From Bacteroidota bacterium (lineage in GTDB: Bacteria; Bacteroidota; Bacteroidia; Bacteroidales; UBA1715): a DNA stretch of 5,097 bases. The translations under genes and the position numbers were made by a program. The notes under the pieces were generated by a model. That model searched no databases, was not told the origin of the DNA, and was given only the letters and a program-made list of their open reading frames with translations. Location of the stretch: the NCBI GenBank assembly GCA_029266015.1, contig JAJUFK010000186.1, positions 1-5,097 on the forward strand, read 5' to 3'. Below, piece by piece: positions 1 through 5,097 of the stretch. How positions within the stretch are numbered: position 1 is the first letter of the stretch; each line of letters starts with the position of its first letter.

Positions 1-1107
1 GAAAGTGACACGCTTAAAACAGCATTTCTTGCCAATATGAGTCATGAAATACGAACTCCAATGAATGGAATCATCGGTTTTTCTGAAATGCTTGCCGAAA
101 ATAATTTGACCGATGAAAAACGTAAAGAATATGCTCAAATAGTAGTAAAAAGCAGTAAACAATTGCTGGCATTGGTAAATGATATTTTAGATATTTCAAA
201 AATTGAGGCAGGTGAAGTTACTATAAGTAAAGATATTTTCAATGTAAATACATTAATCCATGATATATATATTTTCTTTAAACCACAAGCTATTCAAAAA
301 GGATTAGAGTTCCACGAAGTTAAATCACTTGCCGATTCGCAGAGTGTAATAGAAAGTGACAAAAACAGATTGAGGCAAATTTTAGTTAATTTAGTAAGTA
401 ATGCATTAAAATTTACTCATACAGGTGAAGTATCGTTTGGGTATTCTGTAAGTAACGGCTCTATTACTTTTTTTGTAAAAGATACCGGAATTGGCATACC
501 AAAACATTTGCAAAAAGAAATATTTGAGCGATTTAGACAAGCAGAGTTGGAAACCACAAAATTATATGGTGGTACCGGGTTAGGTTTATCAATTTCGCAA
601 AAATTAGTAGAATTATTGGGAGGTACAATTCAACTTGAATCGGAACCCGGTAAAGGTTCATTATTTTCATTTACATTACCGTACAAACAAGAAACAAGTA
701 ATGATGAAATAGTGAGTCAACCTATAGGGAATATAAACTTTAATAAAGCTACTATAGTAATAGCCGAAGATAATGATACAAATTTTCAGTTATTGGAAGC
801 AACATTGTCAAAATGTAATCTAACAATTATTCGTGCTGTTAATGGGCAAGATGCAATAGATATATGTATGCAAAATAGTGCAGTTCAATTTGTTTTAATG
901 GATATACGAATGCCAAAAATTGATGGGATTACTGCTTCTGCCGAAATTAAAAAATGCAGACCCGATTTACCTATAGTAATACAATCGGCATATAAAGCAA
1001 ATGAAGAACGAAAACAAGCTATAGAAGCAGGTTGTGACGAATATTTGTCAAAACCTATTAAAAAACATGAATTAATTAGTTGTTTACTCCGATTTATACC
1101 AATATAA
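1..1107 (+). CDS. Hybrid sensor histidine kinase, C-terminal part (HisKA-HATPase-REC), 5' partial
   Basis: The frame is open from base 1, so this is the last 368 residues of a longer kinase; its sensor/N-terminal region lies outside the window. The fragment opens within the dimerisation helix. The phosphoacceptor His is residue 15 in the H-box SHEIRTPMNG. The ATPase domain follows: N-box with Asn130 and Asn134 (VNLVSNALKF), G1 box DTGIGIP (Asp161), F-box FERFRQ, and G2 box GGTGLGLS (about 190-197). A receiver domain starts near residue 250, with acidic pair Glu256-Asp257, phosphoacceptor Asp301 (LMDIRMPKIDG), switch Ser329 and Lys351 (LSKPI). All catalytic residues are present, so autophosphorylation and intramolecular His-to-Asp transfer are expected from family knowledge. 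There is no output domain after REC, so the signal must leave through another protein such as a phosphotransfer protein. The next gene starts two bases after the stop. Signal and target are unknown. Confidence 0.96.
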   Translation, partial: ESDTLKTAFLANMSHEIRTPMNGIIGFSEMLAENNLTDEKRKEYAQIVVKSSKQLLALVNDILDISKIEAGEVTISKDIFNVNTLIHDIYIFFKPQAIQKGLEFHEVKSLADSQSVIESDKNRLRQILVNLVSNALKFTHTGEVSFGYSVSNGSITFFVKDTGIGIPKHLQKEIFERFRQAELETTKLYGGTGLGLSISQKLVELLGGTIQLESEPGKGSLFSFTLPYKQETSNDEIVSQPIGNINFNKATIVIAEDNDTNFQLLEATLSKCNLTIIRAVNGQDAIDICMQNSAVQFVLMDIRMPKIDGITASAEIKKCRPDLPIVIQSAYKANEERKQAIEAGCDEYLSKPIKKHELISCLLRFIPI

Positions 1108-1109
1108 TA

Positions 1110-1535
1110 ATGCAACAGCCAATACCTCAAAAAATATATGAATTTATACATGAACATCATGTTTTAACACTTGCTACAGTAAACAATTCTATACCATGGT
1201 GTTGTAATTGTTTTTATGTGTATAATTCTGCAAATAATTCATTTATTTTTTCATCAGATCTTACTACCCGTCATGCTTCAGAAATGCTACAAAATACAGT
1301 AGTTGCCGGAAGTATAGTGTTAGAAACCGAAGTAATTGGTAAAATTCAAGGACTTCAGTTTTCAGGACAGGTAGCACTTTTAGAAAAATCAAAATTAACT
1401 CATGCAAAAAAACTATATTTACAACGGTTTCCGTATGCTATTCTAAAAAAAACTACGTTGTGGGAATGTGTAATAACGTATGCAAAATTAACTGATAATA
1501 GACTTGGTTTTGGAACAAAACTTATTTGGGAATAA
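1110..1535 (+). CDS. YhbP-like (UPF0306) protein, PNPOx-type flavin-binding split-barrel family
   Basis: This is a 141-residue protein matching the length and layout of E. coli YhbP/UPF0306 as I recall it. Shared landmarks are the N-terminal HHVLTLAT strand, W30-C-C-N-C-F-Y36, TRHA at 53-56, GLQFSG at 81-86, RFP at 106-108, and a C-terminal block TDNRLGFGTKLIW at 128-140 that is nearly diagnostic. The family has the pyridoxamine-phosphate-oxidase-like split barrel, but its reaction and cofactor are not established, so I assign no enzyme function. It should be cytoplasmic: no signal peptide or membrane segment is visible. The frame extends upstream to a TTG at 1080 inside the kinase gene, but the ATG at 1110 puts the start eleven residues before the conserved helix and two bases after the kinase stop, so I chose it. 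The stop at 1533-1535 lies inside the next reading frame. Confidence 0.9.
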   Translation: MQQPIPQKIYEFIHEHHVLTLATVNNSIPWCCNCFYVYNSANNSFIFSSDLTTRHASEMLQNTVVAGSIVLETEVIGKIQGLQFSGQVALLEKSKLTHAKKLYLQRFPYAILKKTTLWECVITYAKLTDNRLGFGTKLIWE

Positions 1536-2529
1536 ACAGATTTTAGTAACAGGTGCGTCGGGTTTGGTAGGCGTTCATGTAATTATGTATTTAGCTCGAT
1601 TAGGAGCAAATATACGTGCGTTTGTTCGTAACGAAGATTCCAAACAAAAAGCATATACTGTTTTTAAAGCATATAATTGTTGTGAATCAAATACTATAAC
1701 ATGGCATTTTGGTGATATTACCAATTATGAAGATGTTTATAATGCAATGAAACATATTGATTATGTGTTTCATTGTGCCGGATATGTGTCATTTAACAAT
1801 GCGCATATGCAAATAATGTATGATGTAAATGTATTAGGAACAAAACATGTTGTAGACGCAGCGTTGGAACATGGTATTACAAAATTGTGTCATGTAAGTT
1901 CAGTTGCTGCTATAGGTAAATCGAGAACGTCGCATATAGTAGATGAAACATGTGAATTTGAATATACTAAACATACAGGGGCATATCATATTACAAAATA
2001 TTGTGGTGAATTGGAAGTGTGGCGAGGAATTGCCGAAGGATTACAGGCGGTTATAGTTAATCCAAGTGTTATAATTGGTGTAGGCGATTGGTATTCGAGC
2101 AGTTCTGCTTTGTTTGGAACTATTGCAAAAGGTTTGAAATTTTATACTACCGGGAGCACCGGATATGTAAGTGTACACGATGTGGTGCAATGTATGGTGT
2201 TGCTTATGCAAAGCAATATAACATCTCAACGGTTTATACTTTCGGCACAAACTATTGATTATAAATCTTTGTTTAGTGCTATAGCCGATTCGTTGCACGT
2301 AAAACGTCCGCATATAGCTATTAAACAATGGCAAATGAAATTGGTAGCAATACTATTGCAATTGGTATCAAAAAATCCACAAATAACTTTACACACTGTT
2401 AATTCTGCTTTTTCGCATACATACTATAGCAATCACAAAATATGCGAAGCTTTATCGTATTCGTTTTCCAATATTTTTGATGATATTTCTACTGTTGGAA
2501 CAATGTATTTAAAAAGGTTACAGAAGTAA
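1504..2529 (+). CDS. NAD(P)-dependent epimerase/reductase, extended SDR family
   Basis: Up to 341 residues, typical for extended short-chain dehydrogenases of the dihydroflavonol-reductase/3-beta-HSD/epimerase type. Visible motifs are the Rossmann glycine motif TGASGLVG (16-23), Asp71 in FGDI (adenine contact), the strand HCAGYVSF (90-97), the catalytic-Ser region HVSS (130-133), the catalytic YHITK (Tyr161, Lys165), and NPSVIIGVGD (186-195) after the active site. VSVHDVV (222-228) is also family-like. The cofactor should be NAD(H) or NADP(H); the substrate cannot be read from sequence. The start is uncertain. There is no ATG between the in-frame stop at 1489 and the glycine motif. Candidates are TTG at 1504 (used here) or 1510, or possibly ATT at 1540. 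TTG 1504 gives a 32-base overlap with the yhbP-like gene, suggesting translational coupling. The gene ends 17 bases from the convergent fluoride operon. Confidence 0.9.
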   Translation: MVLEQNLFGNKQILVTGASGLVGVHVIMYLARLGANIRAFVRNEDSKQKAYTVFKAYNCCESNTITWHFGDITNYEDVYNAMKHIDYVFHCAGYVSFNNAHMQIMYDVNVLGTKHVVDAALEHGITKLCHVSSVAAIGKSRTSHIVDETCEFEYTKHTGAYHITKYCGELEVWRGIAEGLQAVIVNPSVIIGVGDWYSSSSALFGTIAKGLKFYTTGSTGYVSVHDVVQCMVLLMQSNITSQRFILSAQTIDYKSLFSAIADSLHVKRPHIAIKQWQMKLVAILLQLVSKNPQITLHTVNSAFSHTYYSNHKICEALSYSFSNIFDDISTVGTMYLKRLQK

Positions 2530-2546
2530 ATTAATAAATAGTAATA
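2530..2546. other. Convergent intergenic gap between the two operons
   Basis: Only 17 A/T-rich bases separate the stop codons of the convergent epimerase and second DUF190 genes. A short TAATATTA palindrome (2542-2549) is present, but there is no GC-rich stem and no clear T-run, so I cannot call an intrinsic terminator. Either termination is factor-dependent or transcripts run into each other's 3' ends. Confidence 0.6.
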
Positions 2547-2915
2547 TTATAATGTGTCGGTATCCCAAAATTCTACTTCTTTGAATACTACAATTTTATC
2601 TTTAAAAATAGATGTGTGTTGTATAAAAAAGTCTTGTAATCGTTCTTTTGTGTCAATAAGTTCTATACAAATAGTAAGACTATTATTATCGGTTTCGTAC
2701 GAAAATCGTGATATTTTACCAAAGTTGCTATATCCCGCATGTGTAGTATATACAGTTGCATTCATAATACCACACTGTTTGGCTAATTGAATTATATGAA
2801 TATATGTATTTTTAGGAAACAGTTTTCGCAATACTGTTCTTGATTTTACTTTTTCTTTATTATTTAAATATACACGGAGTTTACCAAGTGTATGTGTTTT
2901 TATTTCTTTTTCCAT
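2547..2915 (-). CDS. Divergent DUF190 family protein (PII-like fold), last gene of fluoride operon
   Basis: A 122-residue soluble protein with the DUF190 outline: first strand KLRVYL (12-17), a helix ending before NATVYTTHAGY (52-62), a middle strand region, ICIELID (82-88), then the last helix and strand. Compared with the canonical copy at 4281-4637, the GATV motif is NATV and the glycine-rich GVMGFGSSS loop is replaced by HAGYSNFGK. The helix after strand one also lacks the usual tyrosine-containing motif. It is therefore a paralogue rather than a recent duplicate. The family has a ferredoxin-like fold resembling PII/GlnB signal proteins; no biochemical function is firmly established as far as I know. 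Its ATG lies within the end of the CLC gene (16-base overlap), implying translational coupling to that transporter. I infer a regulatory or partner role for the CLC protein. The family call is good; the role is speculative. Confidence 0.85.
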   Translation of the reverse strand: MEKEIKTHTLGKLRVYLNNKEKVKSRTVLRKLFPKNTYIHIIQLAKQCGIMNATVYTTHAGYSNFGKISRFSYETDNNSLTICIELIDTKERLQDFFIQHTSIFKDKIVVFKEVEFWDTDTL

Positions 2916-4258
2916 AATTCTGAGATTTTTTTGTCGCGAATAGTTTTGAGAGAATTCGATTCATCAGTAGGAGTATTCAGATTTGCTTTTGAAACAGATA
3001 TTTTTTGAGAAGAATATATTCCAGAATGACCACTGAAATAGTAAGCAATAAAACAAGCAACGGCATAATACAAAATATGAGTGCCGCCAAATAGTTCAAC
3101 ACCCATAATTGTACAAGCCAATGGGGTATTTGTAGCACCTGCAAATACAGCTATAAATCCTAATGCTGCCATTAAATCTATAGGTGCTCCCATGAGAATA
3201 GCAAGTGAATTACCTAATGTAGCTCCTATAAAGAACAATGGTGTAACTTCGCCACCTTTGAATCCCATACTTAAAGTAATTGCAGTAAAAAGTAATTTGA
3301 GAAGCCATCCCCAATGATTTATATCTTTAGAAGTAAAGGCATTTACAATGCTGGTTCCTGTACCATCTTGGGTATATACTCCCAGTCCTAAATAATCGGT
3401 AGTGCCAACAATGTATGTAAGTATTATAATGATAACTCCTCCTATAAAAGGAATTAGAAATTTGTATGGGATATATTTGTTGCTTATATACTTAATTGTA
3501 TGTGATAATTCTGAAAATAAATATCCTACTAAGCCAAATGCTATAGCTGCTCCTATAACTTTTAGGAGCAATGGTAAACTATACGCAACATATGGAAACA
3601 ATGAGTGTGCATTTTCATGGAACAGAATTGTATATATAGTATGTTTAATACCATATGCAGCACATACCATATCTGATAAAATTGCAGCTATAAAGCACGG
3701 GAGTAATGCATCGTATTTAATTCTACCTATTGCCAATACTTCTAAGGCAAAAATAGTACCTGCTACCGGTGTGCCAAATACGGCACCAAATCCTGCTGCA
3801 ATACCTGCCATCAGCAAAATTCGAGCATCATCTTTGCTTATGCGTAGTTTTTTTGCTATAAAATGAGCTATACTACCCCCAATTTGCACGGCAGTTCCTT
3901 CACGCCCGGCTGAACCCCCGAATAAATGAGTAATTACCGTTGTTATAAGTATAAACGGTGCCATTCTAAACGGAATACCACCCCCGGGTTTATGAATTTC
4001 GTCCATTATTAAATTATTGCCGGCTTCGGCATTTTTACCTTTAAATTTATACAGCCACATAATACCGATTCCTATTATTGGCAATAAAAACAACAGCCAT
4101 GGAAACTGCCACCGAATATGAGTAGCTAAATCGAGAAGATACAAAAACAGAGCAACCATTGATCCTACTATTATGGATAATGGTAGAGTATAAACAATCC
4201 ATTTAAACGTATAACGAAGAATAGAAATTTGTTCAAAATAATGCTTAAAATATTTCAT
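2900..4258 (-). CDS. CLC-family anion transporter, probable fluoride/proton antiporter (CLC-F type)
   Basis: A 452-residue integral membrane protein with many hydrophobic helices (for example about 22-45, 53-70, 98-114, 145-175, 225-249, 266-285, 315-332, 362-377, 392-409) and no CBS domains; the tail after about 420 is hydrophilic. The CLC selectivity motifs are present but altered. The GSGIP site is GGGIP (92-96), GREGP is GREGT (118-122, with gating glutamate Glu120 kept), and GxFxP is GEVTP (336-340). A tyrosine in HSGIYSS (Tyr415) may match the central anion-coordinating Tyr. Chloride-type CLCs keep Ser, Pro and Phe at these sites, and fluoride-riboswitch-linked CLCs are known to depart from them. 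With fluC and the riboswitch upstream, I infer F-/H+ exchange that expels fluoride at the inner membrane. It starts 22 bases after the DUF190 stop, without a Shine-Dalgarno. A chloride antiporter remains possible. Confidence 0.9.
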   Translation of the reverse strand: MKYFKHYFEQISILRYTFKWIVYTLPLSIIVGSMVALFLYLLDLATHIRWQFPWLLFLLPIIGIGIMWLYKFKGKNAEAGNNLIMDEIHKPGGGIPFRMAPFILITTVITHLFGGSAGREGTAVQIGGSIAHFIAKKLRISKDDARILLMAGIAAGFGAVFGTPVAGTIFALEVLAIGRIKYDALLPCFIAAILSDMVCAAYGIKHTIYTILFHENAHSLFPYVAYSLPLLLKVIGAAIAFGLVGYLFSELSHTIKYISNKYIPYKFLIPFIGGVIIIILTYIVGTTDYLGLGVYTQDGTGTSIVNAFTSKDINHWGWLLKLLFTAITLSMGFKGGEVTPLFFIGATLGNSLAILMGAPIDLMAALGFIAVFAGATNTPLACTIMGVELFGGTHILYYAVACFIAYYFSGHSGIYSSQKISVSKANLNTPTDESNSLKTIRDKKISELWKKK

Positions 4259-4280
4259 GTATATTTATTTACTAGTAGTT

Positions 4281-4637
4281 CTAAATTTTTTTTGTTCCTT
4301 GTTTCTGAAGGTAAATATGTGTTGTATCTATCGTAATTAAACAGCCATAGCGTATTTTGTTGAACCATGGTTCAATTTTTTGTGCAAATGAATCAATTTT
4401 GGCAGGAGTGTCTATTATTTCAACTACAACCGGTAATTTCTCATTAAATTCCCAAAAATGAATTGAATTTACAATACTGCTCGAACCAAACCCCATTACT
4501 CCTTTTATTACGGTTGCACCGCTCAAACCGTATCGTTTGGCTGCAAACACTATTGTTTCATACAACAATGAATATTTGAACATATCTGTATTGCTCATAT
4601 ATATTCTCATTACTTTTGCTTCTGGTATTGGGTTCAT
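4281..4637 (-). CDS. DUF190 family protein (canonical, PII-like fold), second gene of fluoride operon
   Basis: A 118-residue soluble protein with strong DUF190 hallmarks: strand one VMRIYMSNTD (9-18), a helix with LLYETIV (24-30), SGATVIKGVMGFGSSS (39-54), LPVVVEIID (68-76) and a closing ICLIT-like strand region around 99-103. Family structures show a ferredoxin-like, PII/GlnB-resembling fold, and DUF190 genes are often seen next to crcB/fluC; the biochemical role is not settled. It begins three bases after the fluC stop, so the two are almost certainly co-translated. The protein has no membrane segment. A partner or sensor role for FluC or the CLC exporter is inference. The 3' end has a run of eight A residues in the coding strand (4286-4293) in the phase of an A_AAA_AAA slippery heptamer, just before the TAG stop. 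Confidence 0.93.
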   Translation of the reverse strand: MNPIPEAKVMRIYMSNTDMFKYSLLYETIVFAAKRYGLSGATVIKGVMGFGSSSIVNSIHFWEFNEKLPVVVEIIDTPAKIDSFAQKIEPWFNKIRYGCLITIDTTHIYLQKQGTKKI

Positions 4638-4640
4638 AGG

Positions 4641-5018
4641 TTATAATATTTTAGTGAGTAAATTTCCGGCATAGGTAGCAAAAATTCCAATAAATACACT
4701 GATAGATGTATATAATGCAAAATACATAATATTTCCGTCACGCAATAATAAAATATTTTCGTTTGTAAACGATGAAAATGTTGTAAATCCACCACAAAAT
4801 CCAATTGTTAGAAACATGCGCAATTCATTATTTATAAGAGTACTCCGTTCCGACAATCCAAATATAATTCCTATTAAAAAACAACCGATGATGTTGACTG
4901 ATAATGTACCCAAAGGAAATGAAGTAGATGCAGAATTTTGTATTACTCGTGTTACTATAAACCGAGCAATACCTCCTAAAAAACTGCCAAAACCTATTAA
5001 TAGTAAATATTTTAACAT
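4641..5018 (-). CDS. fluC: Fluoride channel FluC (CrcB)
   Basis: A 125-residue protein of the usual Fluc/CrcB length with four hydrophobic helices (about 3-21, 36-55, 67-91, 98-122). Diagnostic residues are visible: GGIARF with Arg19, PLGTLSVNIIGCF (35-47) containing the pore Asn42, and GFCGGFTTFSSF (73-84). The last block supplies the central sodium-site backbone and the two pore phenylalanines, Phe81 and Phe84. Family knowledge: it acts as a dual-topology dimer in the inner membrane that lets fluoride out passively, lowering cytoplasmic fluoride when HF enters. It is the first gene after the fluoride riboswitch, with start codon 38 bases from the aptamer's conserved 3' end. A DUF190 gene follows after three bases. 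The ATG at 5016-5018 fits the standard N-terminus and has no Shine-Dalgarno, only a structured leader. Confidence 0.97.
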   Translation of the reverse strand: MLKYLLLIGFGSFLGGIARFIVTRVIQNSASTSFPLGTLSVNIIGCFLIGIIFGLSERSTLINNELRMFLTIGFCGGFTTFSSFTNENILLLRDGNIMYFALYTSISVFIGIFATYAGNLLTKIL

Positions 5019-5071
5019 ACGCTGATACTACTTTATGTATATACAATAAAGATTCTGTAGGAGTTATCAGC
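5019..5071 (-). promoter_or_regulatory. Riboswitch expression platform: start-codon-proximal anti-aptamer hairpin
   Basis: The aptamer's 3' arm GCTGATA (5065-5071) is perfectly complementary to TATCAGC (5021-5027), which ends two bases before the fluC ATG. The neighbouring CTAC (5057-5060) pairs with GTAG (5028-5031), leaving a four-base bulge, and TTTAT/ATAAA (5046-5050 with 5032-5036) can stack further inside. This fold destroys the conserved CUGAU element of the aptamer, so the two structures exclude each other. No T-run follows the hairpin, which argues for control of translation rather than of transcription termination. The base pairing is seen in sequence; the switching model is inference. 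Confidence 0.65.
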
Positions 5072-5097
5072 TTGTTTAAGGCGGTTAACGGCTAACC
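5057..5097 (-). promoter_or_regulatory. Fluoride riboswitch aptamer (crcB motif), 5' part outside the window
   Basis: Read on the minus strand, the conserved crcB-motif core is present: AACCGCC (5080-5086) and GCTGATAACTCCTAC (5057-5071), the latter nearly identical to the consensus 3' arm. The GGTT at 5094-5097 can form part of the pseudoknot with AACT (5062-5065, one G-U pair), and GCC (5090-5092) would be the 3' side of the first stem, whose 5' side (expected GGC...GATG) lies beyond base 5097. The short third stem is imperfect: GCCTT and AAGC pair only with one C bulged. Location directly before fluC supports the call. Fluoride binding, with magnesium, should raise expression of the four-gene operon. 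Confidence 0.9.

Noticed and set aside
1080..1109. Upstream TTG start extending the yhbP-like protein by ten residues
   Set aside because: The extra residues overlap the kinase C-terminus and match nothing in the family; the ATG at 1110 gives the usual N-terminus.
2530..2560. Bidirectional intrinsic terminator between the convergent genes
   Set aside because: Only a weak A/T palindrome is present, with no stable stem or T-run.
3402..3866. 154-codon plus-strand open frame opposite the CLC gene
   Set aside because: It lies entirely inside the well-supported CLC gene on the other strand, and its translation resembles no family I know; it is a shadow frame of low-complexity membrane-protein coding sequence.
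4828..5046. 72-codon minus-strand frame overlapping fluC and its leader
   Set aside because: It is out of frame with the strongly conserved FluC coding sequence and begins inside the leader hairpin region.
5031..5051. Stand-alone intrinsic terminator hairpin CTTTAT...ATAAAG in the fluC leader
   Set aside because: The stem is A/T-only with no following T-run on the transcript; it makes more sense as the inner part of the longer leader hairpin.
1..5097. CRISPR arrays, tRNA/rRNA genes, insertion sequences or att sites
   Set aside because: No spaced direct repeats, no cloverleaf-like or rRNA segments, and no transposase or terminal inverted repeats were seen on either strand.

Overview
The window is AT-rich bacterial DNA carrying two gene groups that converge near position 2540. 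The clearly placed start codons lack Shine-Dalgarno sequences and sit in A/T-rich leaders, genes are packed with gaps of a few bases or overlaps, and the protein types fit a member of the Bacteroidota. That assignment is inference from style and gene content, not from a marker gene.

Left half, plus strand (1-2529): the C-terminal part of a hybrid sensor histidine kinase (5' end outside the window), then two bases later a YhbP/UPF0306-type flavin-fold protein, then an extended-SDR NAD(P)-dependent epimerase/reductase whose reading frame overlaps the end of the yhbP-like gene and has no usable ATG. The three look co-transcribed. Nothing in the sequence fixes their substrate or signal.

Right half, minus strand (5097 down to 2547): a fluoride-resistance operon. 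It begins with a fluoride (crcB-type) riboswitch cut by the window edge, followed by fluC/crcB (small fluoride channel), a canonical DUF190 protein, a CLC-family transporter with motifs departing from the chloride type (probably a CLC-F fluoride/proton antiporter), and a second, divergent DUF190 protein. Spacings are 3, 22 and -16 bases, so it is one transcription unit. The layout is [transporter, DUF190] twice, which suggests each exporter has its own small PII-like partner.

The leader between riboswitch and fluC holds an inverted repeat in which the conserved 3' arm of the aptamer can pair with the bases just before the start codon. This gives a simple model for fluoride-relieved blocking of translation.

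The most novel part is the doubled transporter-DUF190 arrangement under a fluoride riboswitch. FluC, CLC-F and the riboswitch are known individually, but the role of DUF190 beside them is, to my knowledge, not settled.
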